Positions 23,519-31,249 are shown, numbered from the stretch's first letter. The stretch: DNA of 34,586 bases from Clostridiales bacterium (GCA_021200555.1 JAJQGK010000118.1:1-34586), one strand, 5' to 3'. The notes: generated by a model from the letters alone, not told the origin. Numbers and translations: made by a program.

Positions 23519-25206
23519 TGAACGATTTGCTCAAATTCATAACATGCGGAAGTGTTGACGACGGCAAATCAACTCTTATCGGGCATATATTGTACAATGC
23601 AAAGCTTCTTTTTGCTGACCAAAAGGAAGCACTTGTTCTTGATTCAAAAGTCGGGTCAACTGACGGAAATATAGATTATTCTCTTTTGCTTGACGGACTG
23701 ACGGCGGAAAGAGAGCAGGGAATTACTATAGATGTCGCTTACCGCTATTTCACAACCGATAAGCGTTCGTTTATCGTTGCGGATACTCCCGGTCACGAGC
23801 AGTATACAAGGAATATGGCTGTGGGGGCATCATTTGCTGATTTGGCGATTATTCTTGTCGATGCATCACAGGGAGTATTGGTACAGACAAAACGCCATGC
23901 AAGGATATGCAGCCTTATGGGCATTAATTATTTTATTTTTGCCGTGAATAAAATGGATCTGGTGTCTTACGACAACGCTGTTTTTAAAAGGATCGAGGAA
24001 CAGATAAACACTCTTTCCGATGAATTGAAGCTGAAAAATATCAAGATTATTCCCGTATCGGCAACTGAGGGAGATAATATAACCGAAAAATCAGATAATA
24101 TGCCGTGGTATGCAGGAGAGCCGATTTTGAACTATCTTGAAAATGTTGAGATTAAGAATACCGATGATGAAGCAGGATTTTATATGCCGGTTCAAAGAGT
24201 TTGCAGACCCAACAGAACATTCAGAGGATTTCAAGGACAGGTTGAAGCAGGCACCGTAAATATCGGCGATGAAATTACCGCTTTGCCGAGTGATGAAAAA
24301 GCACTTGTAAAGTCAATTACAGTCGGCGATAAGGAAAGTAAAAGCGCCTTTGAGGGACAGCCGGTGACGATAACTCTCAGCAGAGAAATAGATGTTTCAA
24401 GGGGAAGCGTTCTCTCTAAGGACAGCGGCATAAAAAATGCATGGCGTTTTAATGCGACTCTTTTATGGATGGATGATTCGCAGCTCGAAATTGGCAAGGA
24501 ATATTTCATTAAGCTCGGCACAAGGAAAATTACCGGGAGTATAAAAGAAATAATTTATAAAACAGACATCAACAGCGGCGAAAAGCTTGAAACTTCATAT
24601 ATCACGAAAAATGAAATTGCCGTTTGTGAGATTATCCTTGACGAAAAAATTCCGATAAGCGAATTTAAAAAGCATAAAACTCTCGGCGAGCTTATCATAA
24701 TAGACAGAGTTTCAAATATGACTGCCTCATGCGGTGTGGTTGAGGAAATAAAACTTGACGATGACGAGCTTTGCACTATAATCGAGGGCAACGGATTAAA
24801 AGCAAAAACCTATTTGTTTGATGAATTTTTCTATAATGAGAAAACATTTTCAATAGATAATTATTCTTTAAAGAACAATAATTACGGAATCAATGATGAA
24901 GTTCCACTCAAGGGAGAGAGCTACGAATACCCCAGATATTTTGACATTCTTGCTCTTGATTCCTGCACTGCTGTTCAAATAAGGGATGCAGTGGTAACAA
25001 ATCTTATTCCCATTGATGATTATTTTTACTCAGGACTGCCTATTGTAAACGGTAAAGGATTTTTCATAAACATACATTCCAACGACGAACTTATATCATT
25101 CTTTGACGATGCAAAAGCTATAGATAAACAACAGCTTTACGAAAAATGGATGAAATTTGAAACCTACAGAAGAATTATTTTCTCTGCCGGAAATTGGGTA
25201 ATATAA
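23518..25206 (+). CDS. cysN: Sulfate adenylyltransferase subunit 1 (GTPase) with an extra C-terminal domain
   Basis: 562 aa. The EF-Tu-like GTPase is intact: the P-loop GSVDDGKSTL (11-20), switch region REQGITIDVAYRYF, DTPGHEQYTRNM (~90) and NKMD (~144-147). EF-Tu-like beta domains run to about residue 411, matching CysN. The remaining ~150 residues (from ~KLDDDELC to SAGNWVI) are not part of a plain CysN. They do not look like the APS kinase (CysC) often fused there, because no second P-loop is present. This tail contains LDSCTAVQIRDAVVTNLIP and a C-terminal KFETYRRIIFSAGNW; I do not recognise it. Absence of APS kinase agrees with use of APS and not PAPS by AprAB. Confidence 0.95.
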   Translation: MNDLLKFITCGSVDDGKSTLIGHILYNAKLLFADQKEALVLDSKVGSTDGNIDYSLLLDGLTAEREQGITIDVAYRYFTTDKRSFIVADTPGHEQYTRNMAVGASFADLAIILVDASQGVLVQTKRHARICSLMGINYFIFAVNKMDLVSYDNAVFKRIEEQINTLSDELKLKNIKIIPVSATEGDNITEKSDNMPWYAGEPILNYLENVEIKNTDDEAGFYMPVQRVCRPNRTFRGFQGQVEAGTVNIGDEITALPSDEKALVKSITVGDKESKSAFEGQPVTITLSREIDVSRGSVLSKDSGIKNAWRFNATLLWMDDSQLEIGKEYFIKLGTRKITGSIKEIIYKTDINSGEKLETSYITKNEIAVCEIILDEKIPISEFKKHKTLGELIIIDRVSNMTASCGVVEEIKLDDDELCTIIEGNGLKAKTYLFDEFFYNEKTFSIDNYSLKNNNYGINDEVPLKGESYEYPRYFDILALDSCTAVQIRDAVVTNLIPIDDYFYSGLPIVNGKGFFINIHSNDELISFFDDAKAIDKQQLYEKWMKFETYRRIIFSAGNWVI

Positions 25207-25228
25207 ACCTTAAGGACAAGTGATAAAT

Positions 25229-26560
25229 ATGGATTTTAGAAAACTCTCCAAAGCACGGCAAAAGTATAACGAAAGAAAAGAGGAAAAATCACTTGAAATG
25301 AACACAATGCTCCTTCATTCAGCAAGACAGGAGCAGGATTTTATGGGTTCATCTTCCGTTCCGATTTTTCAAACAAGCGCTTTTGCTCATAAAACAGCCG
25401 AGGATTTAGAAAACATATTCAATAACAAAAAAGCGGGCTTTGCGTATTCACGGCTCGGTAATCCGACTGTAAATAACTTTGAAAAACGGATTGCCCGTCT
25501 CGAGGATGGTATATCCGCCACAGCTTGTTCGTCAGGCTCGGCGGCTGTTACATGCACTCTTTTGAATATTCTAAAAAGCGGTGATGAAATTATTGCTCCT
25601 ACCGGCTTATACGGAGGGACACTTGATTTGCTCCATGATTTGAAGGCGTTTGGAATTAAAACGGTATATGTAAATGACTTTACATATGACAATATCGCTG
25701 CTGTCATAAATAATAACACAAAGGTGATTTTTGCTGAGCTTATCGGCAATCCAAAGCTCAATGTGATTGACGTAAATGAGATTGCCTCTTTAGCGCACAG
25801 AAACGATATTCCCCTTGTTGTGGACAGTACGACTGCAACGCCCGTTCTTGCAAAGCCGATTAAGCTTGGTGCTGATATCGTTATTCATTCATCGTCTAAA
25901 TATATCAATTCAAACGGGAGTGCCATCAGCGGAGTTATTGTAGACGGAGGCAACTTCAAATGGAACAAAGAAAAATTTTCCGTTATGGGAGATTATCTTA
26001 AGTTCGGAAAAGGTGCATTCACAGCAAGGCTTAGAAATTCCGTTTGGCGAAATATCGGTGCCTGCTTAGCGCCCCTCAATGCATATCTCAATATCAACGG
26101 GCTTGAAACGCTCGGTATTCGTATGGAGAGAATTTGTACCAATGCACAGCGTTTGGCTGAGCATTTTAAAACGCTCAGATATGTTAAGGAGGTTAATTAT
26201 CCGGGACTTAAGGATAATCCGTACTATCCGCTTATCCAAAAGCAATTCACTCACGGGTATGCCGGCGGAATAATTACAATTCGGGTCGAATCAAAAGAAA
26301 AGGCTTTTTCTGTCATAAATCACTTAAAATATGCTCTTAATATTTCAAATATCGGCGACACAAAAACTCTCGTAGTGCACCCTGCATCAACTATTTTCGC
26401 ACATTCATCACAAGAGGAAAAGGAAGCCGCGGGAGTATATGACGATTTGATAAGAATAAGCGTAGGTATTGAGGATATAGAGGATATTATAGCTGATTTT
26501 GACAATGCATTTTTTACAGCGGACATGATGGAAATACTGTACGCAGGTGCAGATATATAA
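25229..26560 (+). CDS. metY: O-acetylhomoserine sulfhydrylase-type PLP enzyme
   Basis: About 443 aa, Cys/Met-metabolism PLP family. The internal aldimine lysine is K224 in IHSSSKYI. Other marks are SVPIFQTSAF, YSRLGNPTVNNFE and the late TLVVHPASTIFAHSS with the Ser/His pattern of sulfhydrylases. It makes homocysteine from O-acetyl- (or O-succinyl-) homoserine and a sulfur donor. Cystathionine gamma-synthase is the main alternative; the sulfide-generating neighbours and the long insert around SVMGDYLKFGKGAF favour MetY. The start is ATG 25229, with AAGGA 12 nt upstream; GTG 25220 is possible. With the carrier/E1/JAMM genes downstream, its sulfur donor may be a protein thiocarboxylate and not free sulfide (inference). 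Confidence 0.88.
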   Translation: MDFRKLSKARQKYNERKEEKSLEMNTMLLHSARQEQDFMGSSSVPIFQTSAFAHKTAEDLENIFNNKKAGFAYSRLGNPTVNNFEKRIARLEDGISATACSSGSAAVTCTLLNILKSGDEIIAPTGLYGGTLDLLHDLKAFGIKTVYVNDFTYDNIAAVINNNTKVIFAELIGNPKLNVIDVNEIASLAHRNDIPLVVDSTTATPVLAKPIKLGADIVIHSSSKYINSNGSAISGVIVDGGNFKWNKEKFSVMGDYLKFGKGAFTARLRNSVWRNIGACLAPLNAYLNINGLETLGIRMERICTNAQRLAEHFKTLRYVKEVNYPGLKDNPYYPLIQKQFTHGYAGGIITIRVESKEKAFSVINHLKYALNISNIGDTKTLVVHPASTIFAHSSQEEKEAAGVYDDLIRISVGIEDIEDIIADFDNAFFTADMMEILYAGADI

Positions 26561-26658
26561 GCAGCAACCGATTAAATCACGCATGACTGCTGAGAATGCC
26601 GTTTGATTGCTGATTTTTGCAATCGCGCATCCGATGTACTCGATTTAGTTGATGCTTG
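26561..26658. repeat. Short divergent member of the MITE-like repeat family
   Basis: GCAACCGATTAAATCACGC followed by CTGCTGAG matches the inverted right end of the 11925-12090 element (GCACCGATTAAAT...CTGCTGAG). The far end CCGATGTACTCGATTTAGTTGATGC resembles its other end. The arms GATTAAATC and GATTTAGTTGATGC are partly inverted. It lies in the only sizeable gap within the sulfur operon, between metY and the sulfite reductase gene, and carries no ORF. Confidence 0.45.
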
Positions 26659-26685
26659 TACAATAAACGATAAGGAGTGAGTAAT

Positions 26686-27546
26686 TTGACAATTGACTAT
26701 TCAGCACTTAAAGCCGGGGGATTTATGCGGCAAAAGCAGAAAAATACTTTTTCCCTTAGACTCCGTGTGGTAGGCGGAACAGTTACCTCAGAGCAACTAA
26801 AAGCCATTCAAGCTGTTGCTGATAAATACGGACACGGCTACATTCATCTGACTTCCAGACAGGGAATTGAAATTCCGTTTATAAAGCTTGAAGATATTGA
26901 TGAGGTTAAGGTGCAACTTGCAAAAGGCGGTGTTGTCCCCGGAGTTTGCGGGCCGAGAGTAAGAACGGTCACTGCTTGTCAAGGCGGGCGATGTTGCCCG
27001 AGCGGATGTATAGACGCACTTGAAATTGCCGAAGAACTCGATTCAAGATATTTCGGAAGAGAGCTTCCCCACAAGTTTAAATTCGGCGTTACCGGATGTC
27101 AAAATAATTGCCTTAAAGCAGAAGAAAATGATTTTGGTGTTAAAGGCGGAATGATTATAAATTGGGATAAAGCCTCGTGTATTTTTTGCGGCGTTTGTGA
27201 TAAAGCTTGCCGAAACGGTGCAATTACGATTCAAGACGGTAAAATAACTGTTGATGATGAAAAATGTAACAACTGCGGAAGATGCGTTACAGCTTGTCCT
27301 ACAGAAAGCTGGCAAGGAAAAAGCGGCTACATAGTTTCTTTAGGCGGCACTTTCGGCAACGATATTGAAAAAGGCAGAGAGCTTTTACCTATCATTCCGG
27401 ATAAAACTACATTATTCAGAGTAGCTGACACAGCAATCGATTTCTTTGCCGACAATGCAAATCCGTCGGAACGCTTTGCAAAAACCATCGACAGAGTTGG
27501 ATGGGATAAATTAGAAGAAAAAGTTTTGGAGGCATATAATGGATGA
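26686..27546 (+). CDS. asrC: AsrC-like siroheme sulfite reductase with fused ferredoxin domain
   Basis: A 286-aa single-chain enzyme expected to reduce sulfite to sulfide. The siroheme-[4Fe-4S] cysteines are present: a CX5C (C98, C104 in ACQGGRCC) and a CX3C (C138, C142 in GCQNNC). HLTSRQGIEIPFI is the typical siroheme-domain segment. Two [4Fe-4S] ferredoxin motifs follow, C165-C175 (CIFCGVCDKAC) and C194-C204 (CNNCGRCVTAC). This matches the AsrC / small Dsr-like class. The usual partners AsrA and AsrB are absent, so the electron donor is open. The start is TTG 26686 because AAGGAG (26672-26677) sits 8 nt before it; the track's GTG 26677 overlaps that ribosome site. It overlaps tusA by 8 nt. 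Confidence 0.88.
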   Translation: MTIDYSALKAGGFMRQKQKNTFSLRLRVVGGTVTSEQLKAIQAVADKYGHGYIHLTSRQGIEIPFIKLEDIDEVKVQLAKGGVVPGVCGPRVRTVTACQGGRCCPSGCIDALEIAEELDSRYFGRELPHKFKFGVTGCQNNCLKAEENDFGVKGGMIINWDKASCIFCGVCDKACRNGAITIQDGKITVDDEKCNNCGRCVTACPTESWQGKSGYIVSLGGTFGNDIEKGRELLPIIPDKTTLFRVADTAIDFFADNANPSERFAKTIDRVGWDKLEEKVLEAYNG

Positions 27547-27784
27547 TTACAAAATAACAGACAAGGTAGATATTACGGATGTTGTTTGCCCGGTTACATT
27601 TGTCAAGGCGAAGGTTGCGCTTGAAGAACTTGACGACGGCGACATCTTAAGCATTCATATGAATGACGGCGAGCCGGTTCAAAATGTTCCGAGAAGCATA
27701 AAAGAAGAGGGTCATAAAATTATCAAGCTGATTTCAAATCAAGATAATACATATGACCTTATAGTGCAGAAAGTCGGTGAATGA
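27539..27784 (+). CDS. tusA: TusA-family sulfur carrier/transferase
   Basis: An 81-aa SirA/TusA fold protein. The persulfide cysteine is C17 in DVVCPVTFVKAKVALEEL; the usual CPxP is CPVT, a variant with the first Cys-Pro kept. TusA proteins carry sulfur as a persulfide between sulfurtransferases and acceptors, and DsrE/TusA pairs also serve Dsr sulfur metabolism. GGAGG just before ATG 27539 and the 8-nt overlap with the sulfite reductase gene show coupling. Its position between sulfite reductase and the thiocarboxylate genes suggests it relays reduced sulfur from one to the other (inference). Confidence 0.88.
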   Translation: MDDYKITDKVDITDVVCPVTFVKAKVALEELDDGDILSIHMNDGEPVQNVPRSIKEEGHKIIKLISNQDNTYDLIVQKVGE

Positions 27785-27785
27785 T

Positions 27786-28112
27786 ATGGCGGAAAAATTA
27801 AACGACAGTACATTTGATGCTTATATTAATGAAAATGAATTGCCTGTACTGGCAGATTTCTATAACGACAGTTGTATACCGTGTAAAAGAATTTCTCCAA
27901 TTATCAGTAAAGCTGAAGTTCAGTACAGTGGAAAAATAAACTTTGTTAAGGTTAATTGTCAAATGTGTCCAAAGCTTGTTGAAAAATATGAAATTACATC
28001 TGCACCTACTCTGGTTTTGTTTGTAGATAAAAAAGAAGCAAACAGACACTGCGGTGTAATAAGTGCGGATGCTTTTGATTTATTTATTAAAAATTCAGTA
28101 AAAGGAGAATAA
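27786..28112 (+). CDS. Thioredoxin-like protein, CIPC active site
   Basis: A 108-aa thioredoxin fold: PVLADFYNDSCIPCKRISP with active-site C30 and C33, a second Cys pair at VNCQMCPKL, and the cis-Pro segment ITSAPTLVLF. The usual WCGPC is SCIPC, so its redox potential and partner may differ from general thioredoxin. ATG 27786 begins 1 nt after the tusA stop, with GGTGA 5 nt upstream; the track's GTG 27777 is less likely. With the TrxB-like gene at 29540 it forms a local reductase couple that could donate electrons to APS or sulfite reduction, or regenerate the sulfur carriers. That role is inferred from the operon. Confidence 0.88.
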   Translation: MAEKLNDSTFDAYINENELPVLADFYNDSCIPCKRISPIISKAEVQYSGKINFVKVNCQMCPKLVEKYEITSAPTLVLFVDKKEANRHCGVISADAFDLFIKNSVKGE

Positions 28113-28116
28113 TGTT

Positions 28117-28323
28117 ATGACTATTACAGTATCAGGCAAAAAGAAAGAATATCCACAGGGATTAACAGTAAAGCAACTTATTGATGCAGAAGATGTAGAA
28201 AGTCCGCTTTATGTTACCGTTACAATAAATGATGATTTTGTAAAATCTGATGAGATTGAAACAAAAGTAATCAATGATGGAGACGTGATAGAGTTTCTTT
28301 ACTTTATGGGCGGTGGCTGCTGA
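28117..28323 (+). CDS. ThiS/MoaD-like sulfur carrier protein with -GGGC tail
   Basis: A 68-aa ubiquitin-fold (beta-grasp) protein: TVKQLIDAEDV, VTVTINDDFV and the C-terminal GDVIEFLYFMGGGC. Carriers of this family are adenylated by an E1 at a terminal Gly-Gly and converted to a thiocarboxylate. Here a Cys follows the glycines, so the GG end is blocked until that residue is removed. A JAMM peptidase two genes later and an E1 directly downstream (one-base TGATG overlap) supply both steps. Plain ThiS for thiamine is an alternative, but no other thi genes are near and metY is in the operon. A HcyS-like donor of sulfur for homocysteine is the best reading. Confidence 0.88.
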   Translation: MTITVSGKKKEYPQGLTVKQLIDAEDVESPLYVTVTINDDFVKSDEIETKVINDGDVIEFLYFMGGGC

Positions 28324-29126
28324 TGGCTTTTACAAATGAACAGCTTGAAAGGTACTCAAGACATATTATACTCAAAGAAATCGGCGTAAAAGGTCAAAAA
28401 AAACTTCTTAATGCTAAAGTTCTTATTATTGGAGCAGGCGGACTCGGTGCACCTGCGGCGCTGTATCTTGCTGCGGCGGGCGTCGGAACAATAGGTATTG
28501 CAGATGCCGATGAAGTTGATTTATCAAATCTTCAAAGGCAGGTTATTCACACAACCGCCGATTTAGGCAAAGCAAAGGTGGAATCTGCAAAGGAGACGAT
28601 GCAGGCAATAAATCCCGATGTAAATGTAGTTACATATCACGAATTTATAGCGGCGGACAATATTGCCGATATTATAAAGGATTATGATTTTATTCTTGAC
28701 GGTACCGATAATTTTCCGGCAAAATTTTTAATAAACGATGCGTGTGTTATGGCGAAAAAGCCCTTTTCTCACGCAGGAATAATTCGCTTTCAGGGACAGC
28801 TTATGACCTATGTTCCGGGAGAAGGTCCCTGCTACAGATGCGTATTTAAAAATCCGCCTCCGCCTGATGCCGTACCTACTTGCAAGCAAGCCGGAGTAAT
28901 CGGTGCAATGGCAGGGGTTATCGGCTGCCTTCAGGCAATGGAAGCAATTAAATATATTACCGGCGCAGGCGATTTGCTTACGGGTTATCTTTTAACCTAT
29001 GATGCTCTTAAAATGGAGTTCAGAAAAATCAAGCTGCCGAAAGACAATTGCTGTGCCGTATGCTCGGATAACCCTACAATTACAACGCTTATAGATTATG
29101 AACAAACAGAGTGCAGCGGAGTATAA
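28323..29126 (+). CDS. ThiF/MoeB/HesA-type E1 activating enzyme for the sulfur carrier
   Basis: 267 aa. The ATP-binding motif is VLIIGAGGLGAPAALYLAAAG, followed by DADEVDLSNLQRQ with the conserved Asp/Arg. The zinc cysteines are C170/C173 (CYRC) and C244/C247 (CAVC); the candidate active-site Cys is C187 in VPTCKQAGV. No rhodanese domain is fused, so sulfur must come from another protein such as TusA or from sulfide. The enzyme adenylates the exposed C-terminal Gly of the carrier and helps form the thiocarboxylate. ATG 28323 overlaps the carrier stop by one base. HcyF is the functional analogue proposed here; MoeB or ThiF in cofactor synthesis is the alternative. Confidence 0.9.
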   Translation: MAFTNEQLERYSRHIILKEIGVKGQKKLLNAKVLIIGAGGLGAPAALYLAAAGVGTIGIADADEVDLSNLQRQVIHTTADLGKAKVESAKETMQAINPDVNVVTYHEFIAADNIADIIKDYDFILDGTDNFPAKFLINDACVMAKKPFSHAGIIRFQGQLMTYVPGEGPCYRCVFKNPPPPDAVPTCKQAGVIGAMAGVIGCLQAMEAIKYITGAGDLLTGYLLTYDALKMEFRKIKLPKDNCCAVCSDNPTITTLIDYEQTECSGV

Positions 29127-29129
29127 AAA

Positions 29130-29540
29130 ATGATTAAATTATCTTTATCTGATTATAATGCAATTGTCAGCCATGCCCGTGATAATTTGCCGAATGAAGC
29201 GTGCGGACTGTTTGGCGGAATTATTTGCGGCGGTTCAAAGGAAGTCAAAAAGGTTTATATGATGACAAATATTGATGCAAGCCCCGAGCATTTTTCAATG
29301 AACCCGGAAGAGCAATTGGCGGCTGTCAAAGATATGCGTAAAAACGGTTATGTTCCTCTCGGCAATTGGCACAGTCATCCGGAATCACCGTCCAGACCAA
29401 GCGAGGAAGACAAGCGTCTTGCATACGATAAAACGGCAAGTTACATGATTTTATCACTTATGGACAAGGAAAATCCCGTTCTTAACTCATTTGAAATATC
29501 CGCAGTGCAAAGCAAAAAGGAAGAATTGGAGATTAAGTAA
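29130..29540 (+). CDS. JAMM/M67-family zinc metallopeptidase (Mec/HcyD-like)
   Basis: 136 aa with the full JAMM signature: Glu23 in NEACGLFGG, then H81-S-H83-x7-S91-x2-D94 in WHSHPESPSRPSEED. Stand-alone bacterial JAMM proteins beside ThiS-like carriers remove residues after the Gly-Gly, or release an amino acid from the carrier (QbsD, Mec+, HcyD). Here the likely task is removal of the C-terminal Cys of the -GGGC carrier. It starts 3 nt after the E1 stop and overlaps the next gene by one base (TAATG), so all carrier-system genes are made together. Confidence 0.92.
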   Translation: MIKLSLSDYNAIVSHARDNLPNEACGLFGGIICGGSKEVKKVYMMTNIDASPEHFSMNPEEQLAAVKDMRKNGYVPLGNWHSHPESPSRPSEEDKRLAYDKTASYMILSLMDKENPVLNSFEISAVQSKKEELEIK

Positions 29541-30448
29541 TGTACGATTTGGTAATAATCGGAGCGGGTTTTGCAGGGCTGACCTCGGCAATTTACGCAT
29601 CAAGGGCAGGGCTTGATTTTACGGTATTGGAACAAGACGGGTTCGGCGGCGGTCAGATCACTTCAGCCTTTGAGATTGAAAATTATCCGGGTCTTCCCGG
29701 TGTAAGCGGTGCCGACTTAGCGGAAAATGTCAGAAAACAAGCTGTGGAATTAGGTGCGAAAATTGAACTTTCCATTGCAATATCCATAGAAAAATGCGAT
29801 AATGAATTTATAATTCATACGCACTCCGGTGATGAAATTAAATCAAGGTGTGTTATTGTATCGACAGGTGCTGTGCCAAGGAAGCTGAACATCCCCGGCG
29901 AAAAGGAGCTTGTCGGCAGAGGAGTTTCATACTGCGCTCTTTGCGACGGTGCGTTTTTTACAGACAAGGATGTAATTGTTGCAGGCGGCGGAGATACCGC
30001 TGTAGAGGATGCATTGTACCTTGCTTCCATATGCAAAAATGTTACGCTCATGCTCAGAGGAACTGCATTTCGCGCAGCAAAGTCAGGAGTTGACAAGCTG
30101 CTTACGCTGCGGAATGTTTCCGTTTTATACGGCACGAATATTATTAAAATTGCCGGGGATAAAACCGTAAGCTCCGTTTGTATAAGGGATAAAAACGGTG
30201 AAAGAAGCTTCAATACAAGCGCTGTTTTTATCGCCGTGGGTACTGCTCCTGCTACAGACTGTCTTTTGAATTTGCCGCTTGAATCTGAAAATGGATATGC
30301 CGTTGCAAATGAGGATTGCAAAACGAATATTGACGGTCTGTTTGTTGCGGGCGATGTTCGCAAAAAGCCGCTGAGACAGGTTGTTACGGCAGCTGCTGAT
30401 GGTGCAAACGCTCTTTACAGTGCGATTGAATATTTGAAGGATATTTAG
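29540..30448 (+). CDS. trxB: Thioredoxin reductase-like flavoprotein
   Basis: 302 aa, with an FAD motif LVIIGAGFAGLTSAIYASRAG, redox-active CALC (C132, C135) in SYCALCDGAFF, an NADPH motif VAGGGDTAVEDALYLA and the C-terminal FVAGDVRKKPLRQVVTAA. Size and both dinucleotide domains match bacterial TrxB. CALC replaces the common CATC. The gene is directly coupled to the JAMM gene, and the operon also encodes an odd CIPC thioredoxin, so it probably serves this pathway and not general thiol redox. Ferredoxin-dependent flavin thioredoxin reductases are related; the intact NADPH-type glycine motif argues for a pyridine nucleotide donor. Confidence 0.9.
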   Translation: MYDLVIIGAGFAGLTSAIYASRAGLDFTVLEQDGFGGGQITSAFEIENYPGLPGVSGADLAENVRKQAVELGAKIELSIAISIEKCDNEFIIHTHSGDEIKSRCVIVSTGAVPRKLNIPGEKELVGRGVSYCALCDGAFFTDKDVIVAGGGDTAVEDALYLASICKNVTLMLRGTAFRAAKSGVDKLLTLRNVSVLYGTNIIKIAGDKTVSSVCIRDKNGERSFNTSAVFIAVGTAPATDCLLNLPLESENGYAVANEDCKTNIDGLFVAGDVRKKPLRQVVTAAADGANALYSAIEYLKDI

Positions 30449-30487
30449 GTAACCACTGATTACTTAAAAGCTACGGGAACTGAAATT

Positions 30488-31249
30488 ATGCTTAATCAAT
30501 TTTCAAGGACTCAACTTCTTTTCGGCAGTGAAGCTATGCAAAGGCTTGCCGAAAGCTCTGTTGCGGTTTTCGGTATAGGCGGAGTCGGCAGTTATACTGC
30601 GGAGGCGTTGGTCAGAAGCGGCGTGGGGACACTGGATTTAATAGACGACGATAAAATATGCTTGACTAATTTAAACCGTCAGGTTTTTGCCACTCGAAAA
30701 ACAGTCGGGCAATATAAGGTGGACTGTGCGGAGCAGCGCCTGCTTGAAATTAACCCTAATATTAAAATTAATAAATATAAAAAATTTTATCTTCCGGAAA
30801 ATCAGGATGAATTTGATTTCACTCAGTATGATTACATCGTAGACGCAATAGACACCGTATCGGGCAAAATTGCTCTTGCTGTGAATGCCCAAGAAGCAAA
30901 TACTCCCATCATCAGCTCAATGGGTGCCGGCAATAAGCTTGACCCAACCGCATTTGAAGTTGCCGACATTTATGACACTTCTGTTTGCCCTCTTGCAAAG
31001 GTAATGCGCAGAGAGCTTAAAAAACATGGAGTAAAAAGCTTGAAGGTTGTTTATTCAAAGGAGCCTGCTCTAACGCCTTGCGATGATATGTCGATAAGCT
31101 GCAAGAATAATTGTATCTGTCCGCCCGGCACTGCAAGGAAATGCACCCAAAGACGGCAGGTTCCGGGCAGCAACGCATTTGTTCCGCCGACGGTAGGATT
31201 GATCATCGCCGGTGAGGTAATAAAAGATATTGCGTTAAATCGTTTATGA
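30488..31249 (+). CDS. tcdA: tRNA threonylcarbamoyladenosine dehydratase (TcdA/CsdL-like)
   Basis: A 253-aa E1-like protein: RTQLLFGSEAMQRL at the start, the ATP motif VFGIGGVGSYTAEALVRSG, LTNLNRQVFAT and DAIDTVSGKIAL. The DIYDTSVCPLAKVMRREL segment is characteristic of TcdA, which cyclises t6A37 in tRNA. It lies 39 bp after the trxB-like gene with only a weak ribosome site (ACGGGA) before ATG 30488. It is a second, distinct E1 homologue beside the carrier-activating enzyme. It could have a sulfur role by proximity, but length and motifs favour tRNA modification, and its presence here may be incidental. Confidence 0.88.
   Translation: MLNQFSRTQLLFGSEAMQRLAESSVAVFGIGGVGSYTAEALVRSGVGTLDLIDDDKICLTNLNRQVFATRKTVGQYKVDCAEQRLLEINPNIKINKYKKFYLPENQDEFDFTQYDYIVDAIDTVSGKIALAVNAQEANTPIISSMGAGNKLDPTAFEVADIYDTSVCPLAKVMRRELKKHGVKSLKVVYSKEPALTPCDDMSISCKNNCICPPGTARKCTQRRQVPGSNAFVPPTVGLIIAGEVIKDIALNRL

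Noticed and set aside
26561-26685. Internal promoter or SAM/T-box riboswitch before the sulfite reductase gene
   Set aside because: TACAAT is present at 26659-26664 but no -35 lies at the right distance, and no riboswitch core is recognisable.
28117-29126. Thiamine (ThiS/ThiF) or molybdopterin (MoaD/MoeB) synthesis
   Set aside because: No other thi or moa genes are present, while metY, JAMM, TusA and sulfite reductase are; still possible, so kept only as an alternative.
30449-30487. AACCACTGATTACTT as a further copy of the MITE-like repeat
   Set aside because: Only about 10 bp resemble the terminal repeat and there is no matching second end.
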